Shown: piece by piece, positions 34,442 to 45,221 of the stretch
How the letters are laid out: each line of letters starts with the position of its first letter
Position numbering within the stretch: position 1 is the stretch's first letter
Assembly (NCBI RefSeq): GCF_002355475.1
Contig: NZ_AP014862.1
Coordinates: forward strand, 1,426,001-1,490,000
DNA: 64,000 nt
Source: Pseudomonas furukawaii
GTDB taxonomy: Bacteria; Pseudomonadota; Gammaproteobacteria; Pseudomonadales; Pseudomonadaceae
Reading direction: 5' to 3'
The notes under the pieces: model-generated
Database searches by the model: none
Told to the model about the DNA's origin: nothing
The model's input: only the letters and a program-made list of their open reading frames with translations
Position numbers and translations under genes: made by a program

Positions 34442-35392
34442 ATGCGCGCACTTCCGGTAATCATCTTGCTCGGCGGCTGGCTGACCCAAACAGCCCATGC
34501 CGCCGACGCTCAGGACTGGCTGCAGCGCCTCGCTGACGCGGAGCAGCGCCAGAGTTTCCAGGGAACCTTCGTCTACGAGCGAAACGGGAGTTTCTCCACC
34601 CATCAGGTCTGGCATCAGGTTCGGCCGGGGGGAGAAGTACGTGAGCGTCTGTTGCAGCTCGATGGTCCGGCCCAGGAAGTGTTGCGGGTCAATGGGCGCA
34701 CCCAGTGCGTAACCGGGGCCCTGTCCGATCAGATGGCCGACGGCCAGGCGTGGCCAGCGCGCGCGCTGGATGCCCGGCAACTCTCCGAATGGTATGACCT
34801 CAAGGTGGCTGGCGAGTCCCGTGTCGCCGGCCGTTCCGCCACTGTGCTCACCCTGACCCCGCGCGATCAGCATCGCTACGGCTTCGAGCTGCATCTTGAC
34901 CGGGATACCGGCTTGCCGCTCAAGTCACTGCTGCTCAGTGATCGGGCGCATCTGCTCGAACGCCTCCAGTTCACCCGGGTGGATACCGCCTCCGCGATTG
35001 ACGACGCCGACCTGCAGCCAAGCGCTGCCTGCAAGGCGGTGCGATCCAGCGAGGCCGCGACGGATGCCCCCGCGCGCTGGCGGTCCGACTGGCTGCCGCC
35101 GGGGTTCAGCCTGACCAGTGCCCAGGAGCGCCGTAGTCCAGCCTCGTCCGAAGCGGTTTCCAGCCTGCTGTACAGTGACGGCCTGGCGCGTTTTTCGGTG
35201 TTCCTGGAGCCCCTGCATGGTACGGTCGTCGAGGATGCCCGAAGCCAGCTGGGGCCAACTGTCATGGTGTCGAAGCGGATCAGTACCGCAGAAGGTGACG
35301 TCATGGTGACCGTGGTCGGCGAGATCCCGCTCGGCACGGCGGAACGGGTGGCCCTCTCGATGCGGGCGGCGGAGGCAACTGCAGCCCAATGA
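34442..35392 (+). CDS. mucB: periplasmic regulator MucB (RseB-like)
   Basis: This 316-residue protein has a signal peptide (LPVIILLGGWLTQTAHAADA). The MucB/RseB lipid-sensing domain begins DWLQRLADAEQRQSFQGTFV; the C-terminal domain (DWLPPGFSLTSAQERRSPAS) contacts MucA. It protects the MucA periplasmic tail from cleavage. It starts 8 bp after mucA. Confidence 0.96.
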   Translation: MRALPVIILLGGWLTQTAHAADAQDWLQRLADAEQRQSFQGTFVYERNGSFSTHQVWHQVRPGGEVRERLLQLDGPAQEVLRVNGRTQCVTGALSDQMADGQAWPARALDARQLSEWYDLKVAGESRVAGRSATVLTLTPRDQHRYGFELHLDRDTGLPLKSLLLSDRAHLLERLQFTRVDTASAIDDADLQPSAACKAVRSSEAATDAPARWRSDWLPPGFSLTSAQERRSPASSEAVSSLLYSDGLARFSVFLEPLHGTVVEDARSQLGPTVMVSKRISTAEGDVMVTVVGEIPLGTAERVALSMRAAEATAAQ

Positions 35393-35542
35393 TCCCCGCT
35401 ACAGGGTCTGCGAACTTTTTTTATGATGTTCCACCGGGCTCGAAGTCTATGCTTCGGGCTCGTTTTGCTTTTGTGTTTCTGCTTTGCTCGCCGGGCCGGG
35501 CGGTCCGCGAGTTCATACCACTCGTTATGCGACGGGAGCTGT

Positions 35543-36970
35543 ATGTCGATGCTTAACCTCAAATCCTGCATGACCGCTGTCGCAGCGTTGCTGCTGCTTG
35601 GTCAAACACTCGTGGCCCGTGCCGAACTGCCGGACTTCACGCCCCTGGTCGAAGAGGCCTCCCCGGCGGTCGTCAACATCAGTACCCGGCAGAAACTGCC
35701 TCAACGAGGTGCGTCCGGGGCCCAGGTGATGCCAGATCTGGAAGGCCTTCCGCCGATGCTGCGGGAGTTCTTCGAACGCAACATGCCCCCGGCGCCGCGT
35801 GGCCCTCAGGGCGGACGCCAGCGTGAAGCCCAGTCCCTGGGCTCCGGCTTCATCATCAGCCAGGATGGCTACGTCCTGACCAACAACCATGTGGTCGCGG
35901 ACGCCGACGAGATCATCGTCCGCCTGTCCGACCGCAGCGAGCTCGAGGCCAAGCTGATCGGCGCCGACCCGCGTACCGACGTGGCCCTGCTCAAGGTGGA
36001 GGGCAAGGACCTGCCCACGGTGAAGATCGGCAAGTCCGACGATCTCAAGGTAGGCAGCTGGGTGCTGGCCATCGGTTCGCCCTTCGGCTTCGATCATTCG
36101 GTGACCGCCGGTATCGTCAGCGCCAAGGGCCGCAGCCTGCCGAACGAGAACTACGTGCCGTTCATCCAGACCGACGTGGCCATCAACCCGGGCAACTCCG
36201 GTGGCCCGCTGTTCAACCTGGATGGCGAGGTGGTGGGCATCAACTCCCAGATATTCACCCGTTCCGGCGGTTTCATGGGGCTGTCCTTCGCCATTCCGAT
36301 CGACGTCGCCATGGGCGTGGCCGACCAGCTGAAGTCCGAAGGCAAGGTCAGTCGTGGCTGGCTGGGCGTGGTGATTCAGGAGGTCAACAAGGACCTGGCC
36401 GAGTCCTTTGGCCTCGACAAGCCTGCTGGCGCCCTGGTGGCCCAGGTCCAGGAGGGTGGTCCGGCTGCCAAGGGTGGCCTGCAGGTAGGTGATGTCATTC
36501 TCAGCCTGAACGGCCAGCCCATCGTGGTCTCCGCCGACCTGCCGCATCTGGTGGGCAATCTCAAGCCGGGCAGCAAGATCGAACTGGGCGTGGTGCGAGA
36601 CGGCAGCCGCAAGACGCTGGACATGGCCATTGGCGCCCTGCCGGAGGATGGTGAGGAGATGGCCGCCGCCGGCCAGGGTGTCGAGCGCAGCAGCAATCGC
36701 CTTGGCGTCAGCGTGGTGGAACTGACCGACGAACAGAAGAAGGCGCTGGATATCCAGGGCGGTGTCGTCATCAAGGAAGTCCAGGACGGTCCGGCCGCCA
36801 TGATGGGGCTGCGCCCCGGCGACGTGATCACTCACCTGAACAACCAGTCCATCACGTCCTCCAAGGTCTTCACCCAGGTCGCCAAGGACCTGCCGAAGAA
36901 CCGCTCGGTGTCCATGCGCGTCCTGCGCCAGGGCCGTGCCAGTTTCATCACCTTCAAGCTGGCCGAATGA
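35543..36970 (+). CDS. mucD: periplasmic HtrA/DegP-type serine protease MucD
   Basis: The start at 35543 or 35549 (MSMLNLKSCM) gives 475 or 473 residues; GGGAG lies at 35534-35538, which fits 35549 slightly better. A signal peptide (AVAALLLLGQTLVARAE) leads into a trypsin-like domain with the catalytic triad in YVLTNNHVVADADE, RTDVALLKVEGKD and INPGNSGGPLFNLD, then two PDZ domains (GWLGVVIQEVNKDLAESFGL and the segment starting NRLGVSVVELT). It degrades misfolded envelope proteins and dampens AlgU activity. It follows mucB directly after 150 bp; the P. aeruginosa gene mucC is not present between them. A terminator follows. Confidence 0.95.
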   Translation: MSMLNLKSCMTAVAALLLLGQTLVARAELPDFTPLVEEASPAVVNISTRQKLPQRGASGAQVMPDLEGLPPMLREFFERNMPPAPRGPQGGRQREAQSLGSGFIISQDGYVLTNNHVVADADEIIVRLSDRSELEAKLIGADPRTDVALLKVEGKDLPTVKIGKSDDLKVGSWVLAIGSPFGFDHSVTAGIVSAKGRSLPNENYVPFIQTDVAINPGNSGGPLFNLDGEVVGINSQIFTRSGGFMGLSFAIPIDVAMGVADQLKSEGKVSRGWLGVVIQEVNKDLAESFGLDKPAGALVAQVQEGGPAAKGGLQVGDVILSLNGQPIVVSADLPHLVGNLKPGSKIELGVVRDGSRKTLDMAIGALPEDGEEMAAAGQGVERSSNRLGVSVVELTDEQKKALDIQGGVVIKEVQDGPAAMMGLRPGDVITHLNNQSITSSKVFTQVAKDLPKNRSVSMRVLRQGRASFITFKLAE

Positions 36971-36990
36971 CGGCGAGCCGATGAAACAGG

Positions 36991-37020
36991 AAAGGGGCGA
37001 CCTCCGTGGTCGCCCTTTTT
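36991..37020 (+). terminator. rho-independent terminator after mucD
   Basis: GGGCGACC (36995-37002), loop TCCGT, GGTCGCCC (37008-37015), then a T-run, with A/T bases extending the stem. It separates the algU operon from lepA. Confidence 0.88.
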
Positions 37021-37129
37021 CATTTCGGCCATCCGCTGCATGGACGTGACGGCCTGCCCGGCGATCGGGTAAACTCCCCCGCTATTTTTCGGCGAGCAGC
37101 CTGCTCGCGGCATATTTGAGTGTTGATCC

Positions 37130-38929
37130 GTGAGTGACCTGAGTCATATCCGCAATTTCTCCATCATCGCCCACATCGACCACGGCAAGTCGACCCTGGC
37201 AGACCGCTTCATCCAGATGTGCGGCGGCCTGTCCGATCGCGAGATGGAGGCCCAGGTGCTCGACTCCATGGACCTGGAGCGCGAGCGCGGCATCACCATC
37301 AAGGCCCACAGCGTCACCCTGCATTACAAGTCGCAGGACGGTAAGACCTACCAGTTGAACTTCATCGATACCCCCGGCCACGTCGACTTCACCTATGAAG
37401 TCAGCCGCTCGCTGGCCGCCTGTGAAGGTGCGCTGCTGGTGGTGGACGCCGGCCAGGGCGTCGAGGCGCAGTCCGTCGCCAACTGCTACACCGCCATCGA
37501 GCAGGGCCTGGAAGTGATGCCGGTCCTGAACAAGATGGACCTGCCCCAGGCCGAGCCGGAGCGGGTGAAGGAAGAGATCGAACACATCATCGGCATCGAC
37601 GCCACCGACGCGGTGCCCTGCAGCGCCAAGAGCGGCATGGGTGTGATCGACGTGCTGGAACAGCTGGTCAAGGTCATCCCCGCTCCCGAGGGCGAGATCG
37701 ATGCGCCGCTGCAGGCCCTGATCATCGACTCCTGGTTCGACAACTACCTGGGCGTGGTCTCGCTGGTTCGCGTGAAGCACGGCCGGGTGAAGAAAGGCGA
37801 CAAGATCCTGGTGAAGTCCACCGGCAAGGTCCACCAGGTGGACAGCGTCGGCGTATTCACCCCGAAGCACACCGAGACCGCCGATCTCAAGGCCGGTGAA
37901 GTGGGCTTCATCATCGCCGGCATCAAGGACATCCATGGCGCCCCGGTGGGCGATACCCTGACCCTGTCCAATACTCCGGACGTCGACGTCCTGCCGGGTT
38001 TCCAGCGCATCAAGCCGCAGGTCTATGCCGGCCTGTTCCCGGTCAGTTCCGACGACTTCGAGGATTTCCGCGAAGCCCTGCAGAAGCTGACTCTGAACGA
38101 CGCCGCGCTGCAGTACGAGCCGGAGAGCTCCGAGGCCCTGGGTTTCGGCTTCCGCATCGGCTTCCTCGGCATGTTGCACATGGAGATCATCCAGGAGCGC
38201 CTGGAGCGCGAGTACGACCTGGACCTGATCACCACTGCGCCCACCGTGGTCTTCGAGATCGTCCAGAAGAACGGCGACACCGTCTATGTCGACAACCCGT
38301 CCAAGCTGCCGGACCTGGCGTCCATCGCCGAGATGCGCGAACCCATCGTCCGCGCCAACATCCTGGTGCCCCAGGAGCACCTCGGCAACGTCATCACCCT
38401 GTGCATCGAGAAGCGCGGCGTCCAGCGCGACATGCAGTTCCTCAGTTCCCAGGTCCAGGTCTGCTACGACCTGCCGATGAACGAGGTGGTACTGGACTTC
38501 TTCGATCGCCTGAAGTCGGTAAGTCGTGGCTATGCGTCGCTGGACTACAGCTTCGACCGCTTCGAACCGGCTAATCTGGTGAAGCTGGACGTGCTGATCA
38601 ACGGCGAGAAGGTCGACGCGCTGGCACTCATCGTGCATCGCGACCAGGCCCACTACAAGGGTCGCGCACTGACCGAAAAGATGAAGGAACTGATCCCGCG
38701 GCAGATGTTCGACGTGGCGATTCAGGCTGCGATCGGTGGACAGATCGTGGCGCGGACCACCGTGAAGGCGCTCAGGAAGAACGTGCTGGCCAAGTGTTAC
38801 GGCGGTGACGTGAGCCGTAAGCGCAAGCTGCTGGAAAAGCAGAAGGCCGGTAAGAAACGGATGAAGCAGGTCGGCAGCGTGGAAATCCCGCAGGAAGCCT
38901 TCCTCGCTGTGCTCAAAGTGGATAGCTAG
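37130..38929 (+). CDS. lepA: elongation factor 4 (LepA)
   Basis: A GTG start ([20 protein letters not shown]) gives 599 residues, the usual length. The G-domain motifs are [14 protein letters not shown] (G1), RGITIK (G2), DTPGHVDF (G3) and NKMDLP (G4), followed by EF-G-like domains and the LepA-specific C-terminus ([20 protein letters not shown]). It is a ribosomal GTPase that supports translation initiation or back-translocation under stress. It lies 5 bp before lepB. Confidence 0.97.
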   Translation: MSDLSHIRNFSIIAHIDHGKSTLADRFIQMCGGLSDREMEAQVLDSMDLERERGITIKAHSVTLHYKSQDGKTYQLNFIDTPGHVDFTYEVSRSLAACEGALLVVDAGQGVEAQSVANCYTAIEQGLEVMPVLNKMDLPQAEPERVKEEIEHIIGIDATDAVPCSAKSGMGVIDVLEQLVKVIPAPEGEIDAPLQALIIDSWFDNYLGVVSLVRVKHGRVKKGDKILVKSTGKVHQVDSVGVFTPKHTETADLKAGEVGFIIAGIKDIHGAPVGDTLTLSNTPDVDVLPGFQRIKPQVYAGLFPVSSDDFEDFREALQKLTLNDAALQYEPESSEALGFGFRIGFLGMLHMEIIQERLEREYDLDLITTAPTVVFEIVQKNGDTVYVDNPSKLPDLASIAEMREPIVRANILVPQEHLGNVITLCIEKRGVQRDMQFLSSQVQVCYDLPMNEVVLDFFDRLKSVSRGYASLDYSFDRFEPANLVKLDVLINGEKVDALALIVHRDQAHYKGRALTEKMKELIPRQMFDVAIQAAIGGQIVARTTVKALRKNVLAKCYGGDVSRKRKLLEKQKAGKKRMKQVGSVEIPQEAFLAVLKVDS

Positions 38930-38934
38930 GGTCT

Positions 38935-39789
38935 ATGTCGATCAATTTCCCGCTGTTGTTGGTTATCGCCGTCGCAGTCTGCGGTGTGCTCGCGCTTGTC
39001 GACCTGGTTCTGCTGGCCCCGCGCCGGCGTGCCGCGATCGCCGCCTACGAGGGGCAGGTCGGTGAGCCCGACCCGGTTGTACTCGACAAGCTGAACAAGG
39101 AGCCGCTGCTGGTGGAGTACGGGAAGTCCTTCTTCCCGGTGCTGGCCATCGTGCTGGTACTGCGCTCCTTTCTGGTGGAACCCTTCCAGATCCCGTCGGG
39201 TTCGATGAAACCGACCCTGGAAGTGGGCGACTTCATCCTGGTGAACAAGTTCGCCTACGGCATCCGGCTGCCGGTAGCGGATACCAAGGTGGTCGAGGTC
39301 GGTGATCCCCAGCGTGGCGACGTGATGGTGTTCCGCTATCCCAGCGACCCGAACATCAACTACATCAAGCGGGTGATCGGCCTGCCGGGCGACCGAATCG
39401 CCTACAGCAGCGACAAGCGCCTGACCGTCAATGGCGAGCCGGTGGCCGAGAAACTGCTGGGCGAGGAGCCGGGCACACTGGGCAGCGCCATGCTCTACCA
39501 GGAAAAACTGGGCGAGGCGGAGCACCTGATCCGCAAGGAAATGAAGCGCTACCGGATGGAGCCGGGCCGTGAGTGGGTCGTGCCGGCCGAGCATTACTTC
39601 ATGATGGGTGACAACCGCGACAACTCCAACGACAGCCGTTACTGGAATGACCCGCGCATCCCCAGGGAGCTGCTGGGCATGGTTCCTGACCGCAACATCG
39701 TCGGCAAGGCCTTTGCGGTGTGGATGAGCTGGCCCGATCCCAAGCTGCGCAACCTGCCGAACTTCTCCCGGGTGGGCCTGATTCACTGA
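38935..39789 (+). CDS. lepB: signal peptidase I
   Basis: This 284-residue inner-membrane enzyme removes signal peptides from exported proteins. Two N-terminal membrane helices (LLLVIAVAVCGVLALVDLVL; FPVLAIVLVLRSFLV) precede the catalytic Ser90 in PFQIPSGSMKPTLEVGDF and the general-base Lys145 in NYIKRVIGLPGDRI. The C-terminal box GDNRDNSNDSRYW is intact. It is in the conserved lepA-lepB pair. Confidence 0.97.
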   Translation: MSINFPLLLVIAVAVCGVLALVDLVLLAPRRRAAIAAYEGQVGEPDPVVLDKLNKEPLLVEYGKSFFPVLAIVLVLRSFLVEPFQIPSGSMKPTLEVGDFILVNKFAYGIRLPVADTKVVEVGDPQRGDVMVFRYPSDPNINYIKRVIGLPGDRIAYSSDKRLTVNGEPVAEKLLGEEPGTLGSAMLYQEKLGEAEHLIRKEMKRYRMEPGREWVVPAEHYFMMGDNRDNSNDSRYWNDPRIPRELLGMVPDRNIVGKAFAVWMSWPDPKLRNLPNFSRVGLIH

Positions 39790-39817
39790 TCGGCCCCCTC
39801 ATCCCGGATTTGCGGCG

Positions 39818-39848
39818 TTGTTCATGACAGCGCCGCCGTCGCTATATA
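39818..39848 (+). promoter_or_regulatory. candidate sigma-70 promoter for the DUF4845-rnc-era-recO-pdxJ operon
   Basis: TTGTTC (39818-39823) and TATATA (39843-39848, or CTATAT one base earlier) are separated by 18-19 bp, about 50 bp before the DUF4845 gene. Confidence 0.5.
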
Positions 39849-39900
39849 GTCTTGCTTGCGGGCCAACCGGCCTCCAAAAAAACAGACATTGAGGTCGATC

Positions 39901-40278
39901 ATGACGTTCGCGCGTAAGCAGAAGGGTATGTCGGTACTGGGCTGGCTGTTGGTCCTGGCCGTGGTGGCGTTCCTCGCCAGTACCGCCTTCAAGGTGATCC
40001 CGCATTACCTCGACTTCTTCTCCCTGGAGAAGATCATCACCTCGGTGGAAACCGAGAAAGCGCTGGAAATCAGGACGATTCCCGATTTCTACAGCCATGT
40101 CAGCAAGGGCTTGCAGGTCAACGGCATCCGTGACCTGGACCTGCGCGATGCGCTGACGGTGACCCTGGAGAACAACGAGTTCCAGGCCCACCTCAAGTAT
40201 GAAAAACGCGAACCCCTGATCGAAAATCTCGACTTGGTGGTGCGCTTCGACAAAGAATTCCGTGTGCGAGCCCAGTGA
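39901..40278 (+). CDS. DUF4845 membrane protein
   Basis: The start ATG 39901 ([20 protein letters not shown]) gives 125 residues. One N-terminal membrane helix ([20 protein letters not shown]) is followed by a small periplasmic domain ([40 protein letters not shown]). The G-MSVLGWLL start resembles a prepilin-like segment. It overlaps rnc by 4 bp and is conserved between lepB and rnc in pseudomonads. Function unknown. Confidence 0.82.
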   Translation: MTFARKQKGMSVLGWLLVLAVVAFLASTAFKVIPHYLDFFSLEKIITSVETEKALEIRTIPDFYSHVSKGLQVNGIRDLDLRDALTVTLENNEFQAHLKYEKREPLIENLDLVVRFDKEFRVRAQ

Positions 40279-40964
40279 GCGTAAACCTCAGCCGTCTCGA
40301 GCGTAAGCTCGGCTATACCTTCAAGGACCAGAGTCTGATGACGCTGGCCCTGACCCACCGCAGCTATGCGGGGCGCAACAACGAGCGCCTCGAATTCCTC
40401 GGCGATGCCATCCTCAACTTCGTCGCCGGGGAGGCGTTGTTCGAACGCTTCCCCCAGGCGCGCGAGGGCCAGTTGTCGCGCCTTCGCGCACGACTGGTGA
40501 AGGGCGAGACCCTGGCGCTGCTGGCGCGGGGCTTCGAACTGGGCGAGTACCTCCGCCTGGGCTCGGGTGAACTGAAGAGCGGTGGATTCCGTCGTGAGTC
40601 CATCCTCGCCGATGCGCTGGAAGCGCTGATCGGTGCCATCTACCTGGATTCGGGTATGGAGGCAGCGCGTGAGCGCGTCCTCGCCTGGCTGGCCAACGAG
40701 CTCGAAGGCCTGACCCTGGTGGATACCAACAAGGACCCCAAGACCCGGCTGCAGGAATTCCTGCAATCCCGGGCCTGCGAACTGCCACGCTACGAAGTGG
40801 TGGATATCCAGGGTGAACCGCACTGCCGGACCTTTTTCGTCGAGTGCGAGGTGACCCTGCTGAATGACAAGACCCAGGGCCAGGGCGCCAGCCGGCGCAT
40901 CGCCGAGCAGGTGGCCGCCGCTGCCGCCCTGGTGGCCCTTGGTGTGGAGAATGGCAATGACTGA
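40275..40964 (+). CDS. rnc: ribonuclease III
   Basis: A GTG start at 40275 overlaps the upstream stop. The 229-residue enzyme cuts double-stranded RNA, including rRNA precursors. The catalytic signature [20 protein letters not shown] and the second acidic site [16 protein letters not shown] are intact, and a C-terminal double-stranded-RNA-binding domain ([14 protein letters not shown] ... [20 protein letters not shown]) follows. It overlaps era. Confidence 0.97.
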   Translation: MSVNLSRLERKLGYTFKDQSLMTLALTHRSYAGRNNERLEFLGDAILNFVAGEALFERFPQAREGQLSRLRARLVKGETLALLARGFELGEYLRLGSGELKSGGFRRESILADALEALIGAIYLDSGMEAARERVLAWLANELEGLTLVDTNKDPKTRLQEFLQSRACELPRYEVVDIQGEPHCRTFFVECEVTLLNDKTQGQGASRRIAEQVAAAAALVALGVENGND

Positions 40965-41859
40965 CCTCGATACCCCCCGCTGCGGCTACGTCGCCATCGT
41001 TGGCCGCCCCAACGTAGGCAAGTCCACGCTGCTCAACCACATCCTCGGGCAAAAGCTGGCGATCACCTCGCGCAAGCCCCAGACCACCCGCCACAACATG
41101 CTCGGCATCAAGACCGAAGGCAACGTCCAGGCGGTCTATGTGGACACTCCCGGCCTGCACAAGAAGAGCGACAAGGCGCTGAACCGCTACATGAACCGCA
41201 GCGCCTCCTCGGCCCTGAAGGACGTGGACGTGGTGATCTTCGTGGTGGACCGCGACCGCTGGACCGAAGAGGACCAGTTGGTGCTCGAACGCGTGCAGTA
41301 CGTGCAGGGCCCGGTGCTGGTCGCGGTGAACAAGACCGATCGCCTGGATGAGAAGGGCGCCCTGATCCCCCATCTCACCTGGCTCCAGGAGCAACTGCCG
41401 AACGCCGAGCTCGTGCCCATCTCCGCCCTGCAGCAGCAGAACCTGGATACCCTGGAGCGCCTGGTAGCCGAGCGCCTGCCGGAAGGCGATCACTTCTTCC
41501 CCGAAGACCAGATCACCGACCGCAGCAGCCGCTTCCTCGCCGCCGAACTGGTGCGCGAGAAGATCATGCGCCAGCTCGGCGCCGAATTGCCCTACCAGAT
41601 CACCGTGGAGATCGAGGAGTTCAAGCAGGAGGGACAGGTCCTGCATATCCACGCCCTGATCCTGGTGGAGCGTGACGGCCAGAAGAAAATCATCATCGGA
41701 GACGGTGGCGAGCGTATCAAACGCATCGGCCAGGATGCCCGCAAGGACATGGAGACCATGTTCGACTCCAAGGTCATGCTGAACCTCTGGGTCAAGGTGA
41801 AGGGTGGCTGGTCCGATGACGAGCGTGCCCTGCGCTCGCTGGGCTACAACGACTTCTGA
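40957..41859 (+). CDS. era: GTPase Era
   Basis: The start ATG 40957 ([20 protein letters not shown]) has GGAG at 40946-40949, a better spacing than ATG 40951; it gives 300 residues. G1 [15 protein letters not shown]3 DTPGLHKK and G4 NKTDRL are present. The C-terminal KH domain ([40 protein letters not shown]) binds 16S rRNA. Era helps mature the small ribosomal subunit. It overlaps rnc by 8 bp and precedes recO by 8 bp. Confidence 0.97.
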   Translation: MTDLDTPRCGYVAIVGRPNVGKSTLLNHILGQKLAITSRKPQTTRHNMLGIKTEGNVQAVYVDTPGLHKKSDKALNRYMNRSASSALKDVDVVIFVVDRDRWTEEDQLVLERVQYVQGPVLVAVNKTDRLDEKGALIPHLTWLQEQLPNAELVPISALQQQNLDTLERLVAERLPEGDHFFPEDQITDRSSRFLAAELVREKIMRQLGAELPYQITVEIEEFKQEGQVLHIHALILVERDGQKKIIIGDGGERIKRIGQDARKDMETMFDSKVMLNLWVKVKGGWSDDERALRSLGYNDF

Positions 41860-41867
41860 GCCGGCCC

Positions 41868-42566
41868 ATGATCGGCGCGGCGCTACCGGCGTTCGTCCTG
41901 CACAGCCGCGCCTACCGTGAAACCAGCGCACTGGTGGATTTCTTCACCCCGCAGGGCCGGCTCCGCGCCGTGCTCCGGGGCGCACGGGGCAAGGCCGGCA
42001 CCCTGGCCCGGCCTTTCCTTCCCCTGGAGGCCGAATTCCGTGGTCGCGGCGAGCTGAAGAACGTCGCTCGACTCGACAGCGCCGGCATTCCCAATCTGCT
42101 GGCCGGCGAGGCCCTCTTCAGCGGCCTCTATCTCAACGAACTGCTGGTGCGCCTGCTGCCTGCCGAAGACCCGCAACCCGCGCTCTTCGAGCATTACGCC
42201 GCCACCCTCCAGGCCCTGGCCGCCGGCCGGCCCCTGGAGCCCTTGCTGCGTGCATTCGAATGGCGCCTGCTGGACGAGCTGGGCTATGGTTTCGCCCTGG
42301 ATAGGGACCTGGCCGGAGCGCCCATCGCCGCCGACGGCATCTACCGCCTCCTGCCGGACGCCGGGCTTGAACCGGTGGGGCAGTTGCAGCCCGGTCTTTT
42401 CCAGGGGCGCGAACTCCTGGCCCTGGCCGAAGCCGACTGGGACGCCCCCGGTGCCCTCGGCGCGGCCAAGCGCCTGATGCGCCAGGCCCTGGCACCTCAC
42501 CTGGGCGGCCGGCCACTGGTCAGCCGCGAGCTCTTCATGACGATCAAGGAACCTCCCCGTGACTGA
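41868..42566 (+). CDS. recO: DNA repair protein RecO
   Basis: This 232-residue protein ([20 protein letters not shown]) has the N-terminal OB fold with the conserved [20 protein letters not shown], then a helical domain ([18 protein letters not shown]). It loads RecA onto gapped DNA with RecF and RecR. No Cys zinc cluster of the Gram-positive type is seen, as expected for this group. It overlaps pdxJ by 8 bp. Confidence 0.95.
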   Translation: MIGAALPAFVLHSRAYRETSALVDFFTPQGRLRAVLRGARGKAGTLARPFLPLEAEFRGRGELKNVARLDSAGIPNLLAGEALFSGLYLNELLVRLLPAEDPQPALFEHYAATLQALAAGRPLEPLLRAFEWRLLDELGYGFALDRDLAGAPIAADGIYRLLPDAGLEPVGQLQPGLFQGRELLALAEADWDAPGALGAAKRLMRQALAPHLGGRPLVSRELFMTIKEPPRD

Positions 42567-43305
42567 ACCCAACCGCGTACTGCTCGGCGTCAACATCGAC
42601 CACGTCGCTACCCTTCGCCAGGCCCGTGGCACTCGCTACCCGGACCCGGTCAAGGCCGCGCTGGATGCCGAGGAGGCCGGCGCCGACGGCATCACCGTGC
42701 ACCTGCGGGAAGACCGCCGGCATATCCAGGAGCGTGACGTGCGCCTGCTCAAGGAGGTGCTGCAGACCCGGATGAACTTCGAGATGGGCGTCACCGAGGA
42801 GATGATGGCCTTCGCCGAGGAAATTCGTCCCGAGCACGTCTGCCTCGTACCCGAAACCCGCCAGGAACTGACCACTGAAGGTGGCCTGGACGTGGCCGGT
42901 CAGGAAGCGCGTATCCGGGCCGCCGTCGAGCGCCTGGCCAAGGTGGGCAGCGAGGTGTCGTTGTTCATCGATGCCGATGCCGCTCAGATCGAAGCGGCCC
43001 ACCGCGTCGGCGCGCCGGCCATCGAGTTGCACACCGGCCGCTATGCCGACGCCCATACCCCGGAAGAGGCCGCCCGCGAGCTCCAGCGCATCCAGGACGG
43101 CGTCGCCCTGGGCCTCAGGCTGGGTCTGATCGTCAACGCCGGCCACGGCCTGCATTACCACAACGTCGAGCCCGTTGCCGCCATCCCGGGCATCAACGAG
43201 CTGAACATCGGCCACGCCCTGGTGGCTCATGCGCTGTTCGTGGGCTTCAAGCAGGCGGTGGTGGAGATGAAGCAACTGATCGTTTCGGCGGCGCCCAAGC
43301 GCTGA
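42559..43305 (+). CDS. pdxJ: pyridoxine 5'-phosphate synthase
   Basis: A GTG start ([20 protein letters not shown]) gives 248 residues. PdxJ joins 3-amino-1-hydroxyacetone phosphate with deoxyxylulose phosphate to make pyridoxine phosphate. Signature motifs are [51 protein letters not shown] and the C-terminal [17 protein letters not shown]. It ends the rnc operon. Confidence 0.97.
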   Translation: MTEPNRVLLGVNIDHVATLRQARGTRYPDPVKAALDAEEAGADGITVHLREDRRHIQERDVRLLKEVLQTRMNFEMGVTEEMMAFAEEIRPEHVCLVPETRQELTTEGGLDVAGQEARIRAAVERLAKVGSEVSLFIDADAAQIEAAHRVGAPAIELHTGRYADAHTPEEAARELQRIQDGVALGLRLGLIVNAGHGLHYHNVEPVAAIPGINELNIGHALVAHALFVGFKQAVVEMKQLIVSAAPKR

Positions 43306-43328
43306 GAGGGGCAGGCCGAGCCCAGGCA

Positions 43329-43428
43329 GGGTGCGCTGCGCGCACCGCAATCACGGCATCGAGGGCCTGGTGCGCACGGCGCACCCAACGTATGCATGCA
43401 GTCAGTAGCCCGGATTTCATCGGGCTAC
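43329..43428. repeat. cluster of three dispersed palindromic repeats between pdxJ and cmoB
   Basis: Three palindromes occur: GGTGCGCTGCGCGCACC (43329-43345), GGTGCGCACGGCGCACC (43369-43385), and GTAGCCCG...CGGGCTAC (43405-43428). Both types recur intergenically in many Pseudomonas genomes. They lie between convergent genes. Confidence 0.6.
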
Positions 43429-43447
43429 GATTCATGGCGCCTGCTCG

Positions 43448-44416
43448 TCAGGGCTTGCGGGCGATCAGGACGGCACGGGCCGGGGCCGGCAGGCCCTCGA
43501 CGGTGCGGCTGTGGTCGGCCGGGTCGAGGAACTCGGGCAGCGACTGGTAGCGCATCCACTCGGTGCTGCGCTGTTCCTGGACGCTGGTGATGCTGACGTC
43601 CACGCAGCGCACATCCACGAAACCGGCGCGGCGCAGCCAGAGTTCCAGCGCCGGTACCGACGGCAGGAACCAGACGTTGCGCATCTGCGCGTAGCGGTCC
43701 TCGGGCACCAGCACCTGCTGGGCGTCGCCTTCCACCACCAGGGTTTCCAGCACCAGCTCGCCGCCTCGGCGCAGGCAGTCCTTCAGGTCGAACAGGTGGT
43801 CGATGGGCGAGCGACGGTGGTAGAGCACGCCCATGGAGAACACCGTGTCGAAGCCTTCCAGCTTCGGCGGCAGTTCTTCCAGCGCCAGGGGCAGGTGCCA
43901 GGCGGGCAGGTCCGGGAGGAAGTGCTTCATGGCGAGGAACTGGCAGAAGAACAGCCAGTTCGGGTCGACGCCGACCACGCAGTTCGCTCCGGCCCCGAGC
44001 ATCCGCCACTGGTAGTAGCCATTGCCGCAGCCCACATCGAGCACCCGTTTGCCGGAGAGGTCCAGGTGCGGTGACACCCGCTCCCATTTCCAGTCCGAAC
44101 GCCACTCGGTATCGACATGCACGCCGAACAGCTCGAAGGGCCCCTTGCGCCATGGAATCAGCCCTTGCAGGGCGGTTTTCAGCTGGGCGCGGGAGGTGTC
44201 GTCACAGGGGCCGTCGAGCAGGAAGCGCCGTGCCAGTTCCACCTGCTGCGGTTTCAGGGCGGGGAGGGCGGCGACGGCGGCGCTCCATCGTTCGAGGTCG
44301 CCATGGCCCACGGCGAGTTTGGCGTCCAGTTGTCCGGGCAGGTCGGCGCTCCAGTCCTGCAGCGGCGTGCCTGCCAGTGTCTGTTGCAGCGCGTCGAGGT
44401 CCAGCGTACGAATCAT
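43448..44416 (-). CDS. cmoB: tRNA U34 carboxymethyltransferase
   Basis: From ATG 44416 ([20 protein letters not shown]) the enzyme is 322 residues, the usual CmoB length. It uses carboxy-SAM to convert 5-hydroxyuridine to cmo5U at the tRNA wobble position. The SAM-fold motif [20 protein letters not shown] and the CmoB-specific [16 protein letters not shown] and [19 protein letters not shown] are present. It overlaps cmoA by 4 bp. Confidence 0.96.
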   Translation of the reverse strand: MIRTLDLDALQQTLAGTPLQDWSADLPGQLDAKLAVGHGDLERWSAAVAALPALKPQQVELARRFLLDGPCDDTSRAQLKTALQGLIPWRKGPFELFGVHVDTEWRSDWKWERVSPHLDLSGKRVLDVGCGNGYYQWRMLGAGANCVVGVDPNWLFFCQFLAMKHFLPDLPAWHLPLALEELPPKLEGFDTVFSMGVLYHRRSPIDHLFDLKDCLRRGGELVLETLVVEGDAQQVLVPEDRYAQMRNVWFLPSVPALELWLRRAGFVDVRCVDVSITSVQEQRSTEWMRYQSLPEFLDPADHSRTVEGLPAPARAVLIARKP

Positions 44417-45156
44417 GGCAGGGCGATCAGGGAAGCGAAGTTGAGGCATTGGAACCAGGGCACCACCTTGGAGAAGCCGGCGTCCAGGAGGCGCCGGCGG
44501 TGCTCGTCGAGGCTGTCCGGATGCATGACGTTCTCCAGGGCACTGCGCTTCTGGGCGATTTCCAGCTCGCTGTAGCCATTGGCGCGCTTGAAGGCGATAT
44601 GCAGGTCGGTGAGCAACTGGTGTTCCTCGGCATCCTCGAAGCGCAGCTTCTCCGAGAGGACCAGTGCGCCACCTGGCAGCAGGGCCTGGCGAATGCGGGC
44701 GAGCAACGCGGTGCGGTGCTCACGGGGCACGAACTGGAGGGTGAAGTTCATCGCCACCAGGGAGCAGGGCTGGAAGTCGAGGGCGAGGATATCCGCCTCC
44801 ACCACCTCCACCGGCAGCAACTCCTGGAACATGGCGTCCTGGGCGTGGAGATACTCCCGGCAACGCTCCACCATGGCGCTGGAGTTATCCACAGCGATGA
44901 CCCGGCAGCCGTCGGTCCTGACGTGGCGGCGCAGGGCCTGGGTCACGGCGCCGAGTGAGCTGCCAAGGTCATAGAGCGGGGTGTTCGGCTGGGCGAATCT
45001 CGCCGCCAGCACGCCGATGTTCTCGACAATGGTGGGATAGCCCGGCACCGAGCGCTTGATCATGTCCGGGAAAACCTTGACCACGTCCTCGTTGAAGGCG
45101 AAGTCGGCGACTTGGGCCTGGGGAGTGGCGTAGATGCGATCGGGACTTTCGGTCAC
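44413..45156 (-). CDS. cmoA: carboxy-S-adenosyl-L-methionine synthase
   Basis: This 247-residue enzyme makes carboxy-SAM from SAM and prephenate for CmoB. Motifs are [58 protein letters not shown] and [12 protein letters not shown]. The cmoA-cmoB order and overlap are conserved. Confidence 0.96.
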   Translation of the reverse strand: MTESPDRIYATPQAQVADFAFNEDVVKVFPDMIKRSVPGYPTIVENIGVLAARFAQPNTPLYDLGSSLGAVTQALRRHVRTDGCRVIAVDNSSAMVERCREYLHAQDAMFQELLPVEVVEADILALDFQPCSLVAMNFTLQFVPREHRTALLARIRQALLPGGALVLSEKLRFEDAEEHQLLTDLHIAFKRANGYSELEIAQKRSALENVMHPDSLDEHRRRLLDAGFSKVVPWFQCLNFASLIALP

Positions 45157-45221
45157 GGGCCGGTACCAGCAGAAGAAAAGGCCGGCATTCTAGCGGACTG
45201 CGCGGCCGGGCCAAACCACCC

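Noticed and set aside
35412-35433. GAACTT before mucD as an AlgU promoter
   Set aside because: No TCTGA-like -10 occurs at 16-17 bp; the nearest TCTAT is 28 bp away.
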